A stretch of DNA of 64,000 nucleotides from Aldehydirespirator sp965116965 (GCA_965116965.1 OZ220743.1:3100001-3164000), one strand, 5' to 3'; counted from the stretch's first letter, positions 27,327 to 36,431 are shown. Program-made: numbers and translations. The notes: generated from the letters alone by a model not told the origin.

Positions 27327-27372
27327 CGAACGGCAGCCGGGCCACGACACGACGTGGCCCGGCTGCCGTTCG
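27327..27372. terminator. perfect 20-bp hairpin between convergent genes
   Basis: Arms 27327-27346 and 27353-27372 are perfectly complementary (CGAACGGCAGCC ... GGCTGCCGTTCG) around the loop ACACGA. It lies 20 bases after the ProX-like stop and 40 bases after the end of the convergent kinase gene, so it can stop transcription from both sides. There is no T-tract. Confidence 0.75.
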
Positions 27373-27411
27373 CAAGTCAGGCGACCGCGTCTTCCGGCTG
27401 CCGTTCGCGTC

Positions 27412-29781
27412 TCAGCCGGCCGTTGACGCGCCGGCGCGGTAGCCGACGCCGGACACGGTGAAGATGTACTTCGGGTTCTTCGCATCTTCGCCCAGCTTCC
27501 GGCGGAGGTCCTTGACGAAAGTGCGGACGCGCTGGGCTTCGCGGTAGCCGCCGCCCCCCCAGACCCGTTGCAGTAGTTCGTCGTAGGTGAACGTTCGTCC
27601 TGCGTTGGTGCACAGCTCGAACAGCAGCTTGTACTCTGTCGGCGTCAACTTCGCCCGGCGGCCCGAAACGGTGACCTCGCGGCGGACGTGGTCGACGGTC
27701 AGGTCACCGAGCCGGTAGGGATCGATGTGGCGGGTGTGGGCCCGCCGCCGCAGAGCCGCACCGACCCTGGCCAGCAGTTCAGTGGGCGAGAAGGGCTTGA
27801 CGATGTAGTCGGCGGCGCCCATGTCGAAGGCTCGGGCAAGATGCTGGTCGTCGCCGCGACCGGAAACGAAGACCACCGGAACATCCACTGAGCCTGGCAG
27901 CTGCATCATCAACTCGAATCCATCGGTTCCAGGCGAGACCAGGTCGAGCACGACGAGACGGGGGTCTTCCGCTTCCAGGAGGTGCGGCACTTCGGCGGGG
28001 TCGCCGGCCAGGATCGGCATGTAGCCGCTCTCCACCAGCGCCTTGCGGATGTAGCGCAGCATCTGCGGGTCGCCGCCCACCACGAGGATGCGCTCCGACC
28101 CGGGGGATGCGTGCGGCGGATCGGCCGGAAGCTCGTCACCGCTCACCGCCGTGCGGGCCGCAGCCTCATCGACAGTCGGAACCGTGAAGGTGAACCGCGT
28201 GCCGCAACCGGATCCGTCGCTCTCAGCCCAGATGCGGCCCCCGTGGGCCTCCACAATGCCCTTGCAGATAGCGAGGCCGAGGCCATAGCCGTTCTGGTGC
28301 TGACCTTCGGCGGCGCTGTCTGAGCCGGCGAACTTGCTGAAAAGGCGAGGCAAGCGGTCCGGAGCAATCCCTATGCCCTCGTCGGTGACCGAGACGGCCA
28401 CCAGGCGATCCTGCCAGGACGCGCTCACGCTGATCGTGGACCAGGTCCTCGAGAACTTCGACGCATTGGAAAGAAGGTTGTAAAGGACCTGCACGAGCCT
28501 CTGGCGGTCGGCCGCGACCCGCGGCAGGTCGCCCATGCGGCCTATCTCGACGGTGACCTGGCGCCCGCTGCTGACGAACGCGTTCTTGGCCTGCTCGATC
28601 ACGGCCGAGATGTCGGTCGGCTCGGGCGCCAGCAACAGGGTTCCTGCCTCGATGCGACTCAGGTCCATCAGGTTGTTGATCAGGTCCCGCATGCGATCGG
28701 CCTGTTCTTCGATCATGCGGAACAGCTGGCGGGTCTCGGCTGGATCGAGTCCGAAGGAGGCGCCTTGCGCGGTGGCGGCCGAACCCTTGATCAAGGCCAG
28801 CGGCCCCCGCAGTTCGTGACTCACCATGCCCAGGAACTCGGCCCGCAGCCTCTCCAGCTCCTCCAGGGGCGTCAGGTCCTGCACAGTGGCCACGAGCGAC
28901 TTCATCTCTCCGTCCTCGGATCGGATGGGCGTGGCATTGACGAGTACGGGCACGCGGCTGCCGTCGGCGCGCTCGATGATCAGATGCTCGGCTCGCACGG
29001 ACTCGCCCGTCCGGGCCGAGCGCCGTATCCCGAGATCGTCCCGGGGAATCTCCGAGCCGTCCATCCTGCGATAGGTCAACTCCCTCAGCAGGGAGGTCGG
29101 GTCGTCGACGTGTCTAGGCCCGATGGCGAAGATGCGGTTCGCCTCATGATTGATCGCAGCCAGTTGACGCGTCTGCGCATCGAAGACCAGCACCCCGACC
29201 GGGGAGGTGTCGATCAACGCCTCCAGGTCGGCTTTGACCATCTGCTCCTCGCCATACCGGCGGGCGTTGGTGATGGCCATCGCCGCTTGGTTGGCAAACA
29301 TCTCCAGCGTCTCTTCGTCCTCGCGACTGAACTCGCGGCCCGTTTCTGCTTGACCGATGAAGATCGTGCCGACATGGCGGTCCCGCACACGTATCTGGGC
29401 CCCCATGAAGGCACAGCCCGGCAGCGGGAAGCCCGGGAATCCCACAGCATCGACGTGGCTCACGAAGTCTCGGATACGCAGCGGCTCACTGAGACCGGAG
29501 AGGTATCTGAATAGGGCTGGGCCGCGGGGGTACGACAACATTCTCTCGCGTTGTTCGGTAGTCAAGCCGGAGATCAGCAGATCTTGCAGTTCCCCGTCGT
29601 CGTCCAGGGTTGCGATGGAGCCGTAGGCGGCGTCCGTCAGTGAGCGCGCGCCGTCCAACACCTCCTGCAGGACGACATCCAGGTCAAGATCCTCGCTGAT
29701 CCGCAGGATGGCGCCGATCAGCCCCGAGAGCCTCGCCCGCAGCCTCTCCTCCTCTGATCTCGAATGGTCCTGTTCGCTCAA
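27412..29781 (-). CDS. hybrid sensor histidine kinase/response regulator with OmpR-type DNA-binding domain
   Basis: 789 residues, no membrane segment, so cytoplasmic. Order: GAF (about 20-170; FANQAAMAITNA at its end), PAS (about 185-300), HisKA with MVSHELRGPLAL (phospho-His), HATPase (NLLSNASKF, VTDEGIGI, GYGLGLAI), a receiver (about 550-665), and an OmpR/PhoB winged helix (LTPTEYKLLFELCTNAGR, then VRTFVKDLRRKLG). Sensor and DNA-binding output are thus in one chain. The receiver has its phospho-Asp (VVLDLVSPGTDG) and Lys (VKPFSP), but the usual acidic pair reads VVGGD, so phosphorylation may be weak or absent. The signal is unknown. It is convergent to the BCCT/ProX genes and might regulate them (inference). 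Confidence 0.88.
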   Translation of the reverse strand: MSEQDHSRSEEERLRARLSGLIGAILRISEDLDLDVVLQEVLDGARSLTDAAYGSIATLDDDGELQDLLISGLTTEQRERMLSYPRGPALFRYLSGLSEPLRIRDFVSHVDAVGFPGFPLPGCAFMGAQIRVRDRHVGTIFIGQAETGREFSREDEETLEMFANQAAMAITNARRYGEEQMVKADLEALIDTSPVGVLVFDAQTRQLAAINHEANRIFAIGPRHVDDPTSLLRELTYRRMDGSEIPRDDLGIRRSARTGESVRAEHLIIERADGSRVPVLVNATPIRSEDGEMKSLVATVQDLTPLEELERLRAEFLGMVSHELRGPLALIKGSAATAQGASFGLDPAETRQLFRMIEEQADRMRDLINNLMDLSRIEAGTLLLAPEPTDISAVIEQAKNAFVSSGRQVTVEIGRMGDLPRVAADRQRLVQVLYNLLSNASKFSRTWSTISVSASWQDRLVAVSVTDEGIGIAPDRLPRLFSKFAGSDSAAEGQHQNGYGLGLAICKGIVEAHGGRIWAESDGSGCGTRFTFTVPTVDEAAARTAVSGDELPADPPHASPGSERILVVGGDPQMLRYIRKALVESGYMPILAGDPAEVPHLLEAEDPRLVVLDLVSPGTDGFELMMQLPGSVDVPVVFVSGRGDDQHLARAFDMGAADYIVKPFSPTELLARVGAALRRRAHTRHIDPYRLGDLTVDHVRREVTVSGRRAKLTPTEYKLLFELCTNAGRTFTYDELLQRVWGGGGYREAQRVRTFVKDLRRKLGEDAKNPKYIFTVSGVGYRAGASTAG

Positions 29782-29808
29782 CCCGGCACCTCACGACACC
29801 ATCTCACT

Positions 29809-29826
29809 TAGTGCAGGTGTGCACTA
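29809..29826. promoter_or_regulatory. inverted repeat upstream of the hybrid kinase gene
   Basis: TAGTGCA-GGTG-TGCACTA has perfect 7-base arms, 28 bases before the kinase start on the minus strand. This is a candidate operator, possibly for autoregulation by the kinase's own DNA-binding domain. Confidence 0.35.
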
Positions 29827-30043
29827 TCAGCCTGAGCCTTCAGACGATATCACGCCGTGCCGGTCAGAACTGCCGGATCGTGTGATGATGGGCAATGGCA
29901 GAACCGGCCGGACCCGGCAGCACGTGGGCCCGCAGGTTCCGATCCCTGTCCACCAAGCCGTCAGGACCGGACCGCCGATCTCGACTGCAGCCCCATTGTG
30001 GTCTAGGTTCGCGGTTCCGTCATCGGCTCGCCAAGGAGAAGAG

Positions 30044-31090
30044 ATGAGATTCAGCTTCGTGACCCTGCCCGACTACCCGCTGCAGGAGTCCCTCGAACAC
30101 ATCAGGACGGCCGACGAGCTCGGCTTCTACGGGTGCTACGCCGCGGACGAGACTTGGCACAAGGACTTGTACGTGCTGTTCGCGGCGGCGGCGGCGCAGA
30201 CAAGCCAGATCCGCATGGGCCCCAGCCTGGCCCCGATCGCCCTGCGCGAGCCGACCCTGGTCGCCCAGGCGGTGGCCACCCTCGACGAGCTGACCGGCGG
30301 CCGGGCCGAATGCGTCATCTCCAGCGGGAACTTCAGCCTGCTCGCCCAATACGCCACCGACTGGACGGGCATCAAGCCGCTGTCGAGGGTCAAGGAGGCC
30401 CATCACGTGATGCGCACCTTCCTCGATGAGGGCGCGCTGACCTTCGAGGGCGAGTTCTTCAACTACGCCGGGCTGTTCACCTTCGCCCGCCCGGTGCAGG
30501 AGCACCTTCCCCTGCTGATCGGCGCGCTGCGGGGCCCGAAGTCCTTCCAGGCCGCCGGGGAGCTCTCAGACGGCACCCACGCCTTCGCCCAGTACTCCCA
30601 GGAAGCCTGCAACTACATGGTGGACAACCTGCGGATCGGCGCCGAGCGGGCCGGCAAGAGCTGGCGGGACCTCGACATCGCGGTGTGGAACGTGTTCGCT
30701 ATCGGGCCCGACTCGGCGAAGGCCAAGCAGGCGGCCCAGACCATCGGAGCCTTCTACATCCCGGCCATGGCGGTGGAGCAGATGGAGCGCCACGGCGTCT
30801 CGCAGGCCGACGTGCAACCCATCCTCGACGCCTTCGGGGACGGGGACGTCCAGGGGGCGATCGACGCCATGACGCCGGAGATCGCAGAGAGGCTCTCGGT
30901 GGCGGGCACCCCGGAGGAGGTCGTCGACAAGATCAAGTCGGACATCGAGCCGAGCGGCGTCAACCACTTCATCGCCTGCATCACCGACTCGTTCCTGCTG
31001 AACGCGTTCACCGGACGCGACGTCGAGGTGCCCGACGTCAATGGTCAACTGCGGCTGATCCACGACAAGGTGATGCCCGCTTTCGGATAG
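30044..31090 (+). CDS. F420-type LLM-class oxidoreductase
   Basis: 348 residues, luciferase-like TIM barrel. The pattern is that of actinobacterial F420-dependent members: an opening MRFSFVTLPDYPL, AADELGFYGCYAADET, then IRMGPSLAPIALREPTLVAQAVATLDELTGGR, then GTPEEVVDKIKSD near the end. The substrate is unknown. The ATG at 30044 follows AAGGAG at a good distance. A longer in-frame start far upstream has no ribosome site and crosses the promoter region. It is likely monocistronic, with the broken tetR convergent after it. Confidence 0.82.
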   Translation: MRFSFVTLPDYPLQESLEHIRTADELGFYGCYAADETWHKDLYVLFAAAAAQTSQIRMGPSLAPIALREPTLVAQAVATLDELTGGRAECVISSGNFSLLAQYATDWTGIKPLSRVKEAHHVMRTFLDEGALTFEGEFFNYAGLFTFARPVQEHLPLLIGALRGPKSFQAAGELSDGTHAFAQYSQEACNYMVDNLRIGAERAGKSWRDLDIAVWNVFAIGPDSAKAKQAAQTIGAFYIPAMAVEQMERHGVSQADVQPILDAFGDGDVQGAIDAMTPEIAERLSVAGTPEEVVDKIKSDIEPSGVNHFIACITDSFLLNAFTGRDVEVPDVNGQLRLIHDKVMPAFG

Positions 31091-31122
31091 GCCACCACCT
31101 GGACAGGCTCGCGGGCCGGGTG

Positions 31123-31901
31123 CTATTGCTCGTTCGGGCTGGATGGGGCCGTCGCGCCGATGAGGATCGAGATGAGCCCGTTCCACTCGTCCTGAGTAGG
31201 GACGTAACGTTCGTCGAGCCCGGCCGACACGAGCAGGTGGGCGCCGAGCGCGGCAGCCCGGCACATCAAGGACATGGCGGCCGTGCTCAGTTCAGGGTCT
31301 ACGTAGCCGGGCCATAGGTGCGGCCAGAGTCGCCGACATTCCACCGCATGGCGGCCGTGCTCAGTTCAGGGTCTACGTAGCCGGCTTGCTTGCCCTCCTC
31401 GATGATGTCGGTCATCTGCTGGGCGTCCTGGTTCAGGAACGTCAGCAGGCACTCCCTGATCTTCGCGTTGTTGCGCGCGCTTCCGAAGACCTGCACCAGC
31501 ACGTCACGCGACTCGTCTACCTCCAGGAGGCTCGCTCCCAGAGTCTCGATCATGTCCGGCGGCTTCATCCCGTCGGCGCCCGACTGCTTGATCCGGCTTG
31601 CCGGCAGGCTCTGCTGAAAGATGCAGTCGAGGGCGGCCACCATCACGTCGCTCTTGGTAGGCCAGCGGGAGTAGACCGCTCCCGACGCCAGCCCGGCGCG
31701 ACGAGCAATGGCACTGACTCGGGCTGCGTCGAAACCGTGCTCCACGAACTCCCTGGCCGCGGCTTGCAGCAGCCGCTCCGTCGTCTCCTGCGTTCCGCTT
31801 CGGCGACGCGACGCGTCGCGTCGGGCCCGGAGAATTGAGAGTCGCCCGGCACGGCCATCAATTGAACCACAGAATTCAGAGTTCCAACTCCGATCGAGCA
31901 C
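31123..31901 (-). pseudogene. TetR-family regulator, frameshifted by a 74-bp insertion
   Basis: The DNA-binding part is normal: TTERLLQAAAREFVEHGFDA, then VSAIARRAGLASGAVYSRW. The ligand domain is in frame as far as GYVDPELSTAAM. There a 38-bp segment is repeated with 36 foreign bases between the copies (74 bp in all, not a multiple of three), and the frame ends in WNVGDSGRTYGPAT. Dropping the insertion restores a natural C-terminus (SLMCRAAALGAHLLVSAGLD) ending at 31123. The start is uncertain. GTG 31901 is the nearest in-frame start before the helix-turn-helix, but others exist up to 32102. It is divergent from the alcohol dehydrogenase gene, its likely target. An assembly error is the alternative. 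Confidence 0.7.
31273..31384. repeat. 38-bp direct repeat inside tetR
   Basis: The identical segments 31273-31310 and 31347-31384 (CATGGCGGCCGTGCTCAG ...) are separated by 36 bp of unrelated sequence. They cause the tetR frameshift. Confidence 0.85.
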
Positions 31902-32128
31902 CGGGAGCGTCGGGTGCAACGACCTCAACCCGGCGAACACCGAGTTGTTGGAGGCGGTTGCATGTCCGGGCCGGTTCGCCTTCAGTTGTCGCAACCGCAA
32001 TTGAACGACACGAATCACGAGACCGCCAGGGGGCCGCGTGGCCGACCATACGGAATCCTCACCTTGCGTATCGGAGTTGCCGATCAAGGGAGACGCATCC
32101 ATCCAGAACGGGTTGTACGGTTTGACGA

Positions 32129-33169
32129 GTGCGCGGCGCGATCTATCAGGAGTTCAACGGACCGATCACCGTAGAGGACCTTCCCGACCCAGCCGTGCCC
32201 CGCGACGGCGTCGTGATCGAGGTTCGGGCCTCCGGGCTGTGCCGCAGCGACCTCTTCGCCTGGCATGGCCACGACCCTGGCCTCGCGCTGCCGCACGTGC
32301 CCGGACACGAGCTGGCGGGCGTGGTGGCCGAGACCGGGCCGGGCACCGCCCGCTGGTCGGTGGGCGACCGGGTGACCGCACCGTTCTGTTGCGGATGCGG
32401 CCGATGCGAGCAGTGCCGCGCGGGCAACGAGCAGATCTGCGACAACTACTTCCAGCCCGGCTTCACCCACTGGGGCTCCTTCGCCCGCTACTGCGCGATC
32501 TCCCATGCCGACACCAACCTGGCTGCGCTGCCCGACGACCTCTCGTTCGAGCACGGCTCGATCCTGGGCTGCCGGATGATCACGGCCTACCGGGCATTGA
32601 TCGAGCGGGCCCGGCTCGCGGCCGGCGAGTGGCTGGTGGTGCACGGCTGCGGCGGGCTCGGCCTGTGCATGGTGATGATCGGCGCAGCCGTCGGTGCTCG
32701 GGTCGTGGCCGTGGACGTCGAGGAACCCGCCCTGCGGCTGGCCTCCGCCATGGGAGCGACATCCACCGTTGTCGCTGATCCCGACAACGGTCGGGCCACG
32801 GTGGGCGCCGTGCGCGAGGCGACCGGAGGAGGCGCCCACGTGTCGGTCGACGCGCTCGGCAATGCCGAGGTGGCCGCCAACTCGGTGCGCGGCCTGCGGA
32901 AGCAGGGCCGCCACGTCCAGGCCGGACTGCTGTCGGCACGGGCCACTGCGCTGCCGATGGCCACCGTCGTGGCGAAGGAACTGGAGGTGCTCGGTACCAA
33001 GGGGATGTCTGCCCGCCAGTACCCCGCGCTGATGGGCTTGATCGCAACCACGGGCACGGACGTCGGGCTGCTGGTGAGGCGCACGATGGCACTGGAGGAC
33101 CTGCCCGAGGCCTTCCGGACCATGGAGGGCTTCGGAGGCAGCGGCGTGGCGGTGGTCACCGAGTTCTAG
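32129..33169 (+). CDS. zinc-dependent alcohol dehydrogenase family protein
   Basis: 346 residues, medium-chain dehydrogenase. Catalytic zinc ligands are Cys in ASGLCRSD and His and Glu in PHVPGHELAG. The structural zinc lobe has four cysteines in CGCGRCEQCRAGNEQIC. The nucleotide site is VVHGCGGLGLCMVMIGAAVGA, followed by VVAVDVEE, whose acidic residue suggests NAD(H). Substrate unknown. Start GTG 32129 leads directly into RGAIYQEFNGPI. The gene is divergent from the tetR pseudogene, and an acyl-CoA dehydrogenase gene follows on the same strand after a hairpin. Confidence 0.85.
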   Translation: MRGAIYQEFNGPITVEDLPDPAVPRDGVVIEVRASGLCRSDLFAWHGHDPGLALPHVPGHELAGVVAETGPGTARWSVGDRVTAPFCCGCGRCEQCRAGNEQICDNYFQPGFTHWGSFARYCAISHADTNLAALPDDLSFEHGSILGCRMITAYRALIERARLAAGEWLVVHGCGGLGLCMVMIGAAVGARVVAVDVEEPALRLASAMGATSTVVADPDNGRATVGAVREATGGGAHVSVDALGNAEVAANSVRGLRKQGRHVQAGLLSARATALPMATVVAKELEVLGTKGMSARQYPALMGLIATTGTDVGLLVRRTMALEDLPEAFRTMEGFGGSGVAVVTEF

Positions 33170-33194
33170 CGCCGCGTTCCTGCCGGGCGCCTGT

Positions 33195-33239
33195 TCTGTG
33201 TGCAGAAGCCCGGCCTGGAACCGGAAGACTGCACACAGA
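33195..33239. terminator. hairpin after the alcohol dehydrogenase gene
   Basis: Arms TCTGTGTGCAG (33195-33205) and CTGCACACAGA (33229-33239) are perfect. CCGG pairs with CCGG inside the loop. It lies 26 bases after the stop and 53 before the next start, so it is a terminator or an attenuator-like element. No T-run. Confidence 0.5.
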
Positions 33240-33291
33240 CTCGGCAGAAGCGGACGCAGAAGCGCGGCCAGCCACGATTACGCTGATTGCC

Positions 33292-34518
33292 GTGGCCGAG
33301 GATGTCCTAGCCCCCGCAGAGGAGGACGCGTTCCGCGTCCGCTGCCGGGCCTTCCTCGACGAGCATGCCACCGGCATCTCACTGGACGGGCGCCCCGATC
33401 CCAGGGGCGAGCTGAGGCTGCGGGCGGCCCAGCAGTTCCAGAAGGCTCTGGCCGACGAGGGTCTCGCCGGGCTGACCTATCCGGTCGCCTACGGCGGCGC
33501 CGGGCTGACCAAGGCCCATGAGAAGGTGTGGCTCCGGGAGTACAGCCGCTATCCCAACATGACCTACGACCTGCTCATATCCCACGGGATGTGCCTGCCC
33601 ATGATGGCCGAGTACGGCAGCCATGCGCAGAAGTCGGCCCACCTGGCCCGCATCATCTCCGCCGAGGACGTGTGGTGCCAGATGTTCTCCGAGCCCGGAG
33701 CCGGATCCGATGTGGCCAGCCTGCAGACCCGGGCCGAGCGCGACGGCGACGAGTGGATCATCAACGGCCAGAAGGTGTGGACCACGCTGGCGCATCTGTG
33801 CACCTACGGGATCATCATCGCCCGGACCGACCCCGCCGTTCCCAAGCACGCCGGGATCTCGATGTTCATCGTGCCCATGGACGCCGAGGGCGTCGAGATA
33901 CGTCCCATCCACCAGATCGACGGCGGCACCCATTTCAACGAGGTGTTCTTCACCGATGTGCACATCGGCGCCGGCAACCTCCTGGGCGATCTGAACAACG
34001 GCTGGCGCATGGCGACGGCCATGCTGATGTACGAGAGGGTCGCTATCGGCACGGGAACCACCGGCGGCATAAGCACCGACCGCACTGACCGCCTGATCGG
34101 AGCGGCCCGCAAGCGCGGCCTCGACCGCGACCCGGCCCTGCGCCAGAAGCTCATGCGGCTGCGCATCCTCGAGACCTGCCTGTCGCTGGTGGCCATGCGC
34201 ACCCGGGCCGAGGTCAAGGCAGGGCGCACGCCGGGTCCGGGAGGCTCGATCGGAAAGCTGGCCACTGTCCAGATCGCGGACCTGCACACCGAAGTGTCGA
34301 TGGCCATCGCCGGTGCGTCGGGAGTGGCCTGGGAGGACGAGGCCGACGCCTTCTGGCAGCGTCAGGCCCTCACATCGCTCCAGGCCGGCATTGCCGGCGG
34401 GACCTCGGAGATCCAGCGCAACATCATCGGCGACCGCGTGCTCGGACTGCCCCGAGACATCAGCGTCGACCGGGGTGTTCCCTTCAGCGACCTGAAGGTC
34501 GGCACCCAGACGAGCTAA
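33292..34518 (+). CDS. acyl-CoA dehydrogenase family protein
   Basis: 408 residues, FAD-dependent acyl-CoA dehydrogenase fold. Motifs: MFSEPGAGSDVASLQTRA (substrate/FAD loop), WIINGQKVWTT, then the C-terminal GIAGGTSEIQRNIIGDRVLGLPRD stretch of the family. It would oxidise an acyl-CoA to the enoyl-CoA and pass electrons to ETF. The chain-length class cannot be told. Start GTG 33292, with a further in-frame region upstream lacking a better site. The REP-like sequence and the MITE lie just after its stop. Confidence 0.88.
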   Translation: MAEDVLAPAEEDAFRVRCRAFLDEHATGISLDGRPDPRGELRLRAAQQFQKALADEGLAGLTYPVAYGGAGLTKAHEKVWLREYSRYPNMTYDLLISHGMCLPMMAEYGSHAQKSAHLARIISAEDVWCQMFSEPGAGSDVASLQTRAERDGDEWIINGQKVWTTLAHLCTYGIIIARTDPAVPKHAGISMFIVPMDAEGVEIRPIHQIDGGTHFNEVFFTDVHIGAGNLLGDLNNGWRMATAMLMYERVAIGTGTTGGISTDRTDRLIGAARKRGLDRDPALRQKLMRLRILETCLSLVAMRTRAEVKAGRTPGPGGSIGKLATVQIADLHTEVSMAIAGASGVAWEDEADAFWQRQALTSLQAGIAGGTSEIQRNIIGDRVLGLPRDISVDRGVPFSDLKVGTQTS

Positions 34519-34534
34519 GCCACGCGGCCGAATC

Positions 34535-34573
34535 CCCGCTCTTGTTCGCTGCCGCTCACAGGCCGCTCGGGCC
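34535..34573 (+). repeat. REP-like 39-bp repeat, copy 1
   Basis: CCCGCTCTTGTTCGCTG then CCGCTCACAGGCCGCTCGGGCC, one of three intergenic copies in this window (others at 39904 and 45183). It lies directly against the MITE-like element. Confidence 0.6.
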
Positions 34574-34674
34574 CTAGAGCTGTGTCGTCGAAATGGCTAG
34601 GGCAGCGCAGCAGGACCGAGACCCTGCTTGAGAGCGCTCCGGACGCCCCGATCATTTCAGCGACGGACCACTAG
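34574..34674. mobile_element. MITE-like 101-bp element, copy A
   Basis: 101 bp, about 95% identical to 36432-36532. It begins and ends with CTAG, and the two ends are imperfect inverted repeats (CTAGTG, then GTCG, then GAAAT in both). No coding capacity. CTAG ends recall IS630-type insertion (TA duplication within CTAG), so it is probably a non-autonomous derivative. Its last CTAG gives the stop codon of the lrp gene. Confidence 0.65.
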
Positions 34675-35132
34675 AGCACGTGGCGGGTGGTCCGGTAGAC
34701 GGTGCGGATCGCGAAGTTGGAGCGCAGCCGGGCCACGCCGGCGAGCCGCGACAGGTGCTGGTTGTGGATGCGCTCGAAGTCACGGTGGTCCTGCACGGCG
34801 AGGTGCACCAGGTAGTCGGCGTCGCCCGCCACGAGGTGGCATGACATGACCTCCGGGCAGTCGCGCACGTCCTCCTCGAAGCGGCGCAGCGACTCCTCGC
34901 TCTGGCTGACCAGCGAGACCTCGACGAACACGTCCAGGTCCCTTCCGATGGCCTCGGCGTCGAGGATCATGACATAGCCGGCGATGACGCCCTCGGCCTC
35001 CAGCCGGCGCACCCGCCGATGGCACGCCGACGTGGACAGGCCTATACGCGACGCCAGCTCCGCGTGCGAGACGCGCCCGTCGAGCTGCAGCTCATTGAGG
35101 ATGAGACGATCGGTCGGATCCATGTCGTTCAT
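34671..35132 (-). CDS. Lrp/AsnC-family regulator
   Basis: 153 residues. The N-terminal helix-turn-helix opens DPTDRLILNELQLDGRVSHA and continues LASRIGLSTSACHRRVRRLE. The C-terminal RAM ligand domain has VMSCHLVAGDADYLVHLAV. It is divergent from ald and is very likely its alanine- or leucine-responsive activator, as in other actinomycetes (family knowledge). Start ATG 35132 or 35123 (MNDM). The TAG stop is inside the terminal CTAG of the MITE, so the last residues may have been altered by that insertion. A much longer in-frame open reading frame exists upstream but is antisense to ald and not real. Confidence 0.87.
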   Translation of the reverse strand: MNDMDPTDRLILNELQLDGRVSHAELASRIGLSTSACHRRVRRLEAEGVIAGYVMILDAEAIGRDLDVFVEVSLVSQSEESLRRFEEDVRDCPEVMSCHLVAGDADYLVHLAVQDHRDFERIHNQHLSRLAGVARLRSNFAIRTVYRTTRHVL

Positions 35133-35279
35133 GAGAGTATTTTGCGCCGAATCGGCGATCGTGTGCAAGTAATGAGCACAGAAATGGCAATACAGAGAAA
35201 TGTTGCTCAGAATATGTCTTGTGCACGCGTGTAATATTTCACAAGTCGCATTCATGAATCGCAGGTGGAGGGGTCCAGC
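35133..35279. promoter_or_regulatory. divergent lrp/ald promoter region
   Basis: 147 bp, AT-rich compared with the flanks. It holds the inverted pair CTTGTG (35218) and CACAAG (35240) and a TAATAT box (about 35232) upstream of ald. Binding sites for the divergent Lrp protein are expected here. ald has GGTGGAGGGG before its ATG. Confidence 0.5.
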
Positions 35280-36395
35280 ATGCGCATCGGAGTGCCCAAG
35301 GAGATCAAGAGCGAGGAGCGCAGGGTCGGGCTGACTCCCGACAGCGTGCGCGAGGTCACCGACCGCGGTCACGAGGTGTACGTAGAGCGGGACGCGGGTG
35401 CCGGCGCCGGGTTCGACGACGACGAGTACAAGGACCGCGGCGCCATCATGGTGCCCACCGCCGACGAGCTCTTCGAGACCGCCGAGCTGATAGTGAAGGT
35501 CAAGGAGCCCCAGGCGGAGGAGCGGGCCCGCCTGAGGGCCGACCACACGCTGTTCACCTACCTGCATCTCGCTCCCGACCCAGACCAGGCCAACGACCTG
35601 CTGGCCAGCGGAGTCACTGCCATCGCCTACGAGTCGGTCACCGACCACAGGGGCCGACTCCCCCTGCTCGCCCCCATGTCCCAGGTGGCGGGCCGCTTGG
35701 CCATCCAGGCCGGCGCCCGCTGCCTGGAGGCGTCCACGGGCGGCCGGGGAGTGCTGCTGGGCGGGGTGCCCGGCGTGGCCGCCGCTCCGGTCACGGTGAT
35801 CGGCGGCGGGGTGGTCGGCACCAACGCGGTGGAGATGGCGCTGGGACTCGGCGCCGACGTGACCGTGCTCGACCGCGACATGGCTGTGCTCGAATCTCTG
35901 GCCGCCCGCTTCGGTCCGGCGCTGCGCACCCTGTACTCCAGCCCCAGTCGGCTGGCCCAGGCCGTGTTCACCGCCGATCTGGTGATCGGGGCCGTGCTGC
36001 TGCCCGGCGCCCGGGCGCCTCGGCTGATCACCAGGCAGATGGTGAAGGTCATGCGACCCGGCACGGTCATCGTGGACGTGGCCATCGACCAGGGCGGCTG
36101 CGCCGAGACCTCCAGGCCCACCACCCACGCCGAACCCACCTACGTGGTCGACGACGTGGTCCACTACTGCGTGGCCAACATGCCGGGCGCGGTCCCCCGC
36201 ACCTCCACCCAGGCCCTCAACAATGCCACCCTCCCCTACGTGCACAAGCTGGCCGACCAGGGAGTCGTCGAAGCCATCGCAGCCGACAAGGGCCTGCAGG
36301 ACGGCCTCAGCGTGCGCCACGGCCGGATCACCGAGCCCGCCGTGGCCGACGCCCTCAGCCTGGACTACACCGAGCCCCTCGCCACCCTGGCCTGA
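35280..36395 (+). CDS. ald: alanine dehydrogenase
   Basis: 371 residues, the standard length. It converts L-alanine to pyruvate and ammonia with NAD+. The substrate-binding Lys75 (KVKEPQ) and His96 (YLHLA) fall at the family's usual numbers. The nucleotide loop is VIGGGVVGTNAVEMALGLGA, followed by VTVLDRD with the NAD-binding Asp. Start ATG 35280, rather than 35265, matches the canonical MRIGVPKEIK opening and has a purine-rich ribosome site. It is divergent from lrp and lies between the two MITE copies. Confidence 0.95.
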   Translation: MRIGVPKEIKSEERRVGLTPDSVREVTDRGHEVYVERDAGAGAGFDDDEYKDRGAIMVPTADELFETAELIVKVKEPQAEERARLRADHTLFTYLHLAPDPDQANDLLASGVTAIAYESVTDHRGRLPLLAPMSQVAGRLAIQAGARCLEASTGGRGVLLGGVPGVAAAPVTVIGGGVVGTNAVEMALGLGADVTVLDRDMAVLESLAARFGPALRTLYSSPSRLAQAVFTADLVIGAVLLPGARAPRLITRQMVKVMRPGTVIVDVAIDQGGCAETSRPTTHAEPTYVVDDVVHYCVANMPGAVPRTSTQALNNATLPYVHKLADQGVVEAIAADKGLQDGLSVRHGRITEPAVADALSLDYTEPLATLA

Positions 36396-36431
36396 CCCGG
36401 CAACGAAGTCTCTCGACGATCCCCTATCGTC

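Noticed and set aside
34671..36320. 549-codon frame joining lrp to a long N-terminal part
   Set aside because: The first about 390 codons are antisense to ald. Only the last 153 codons (Lrp) are real.
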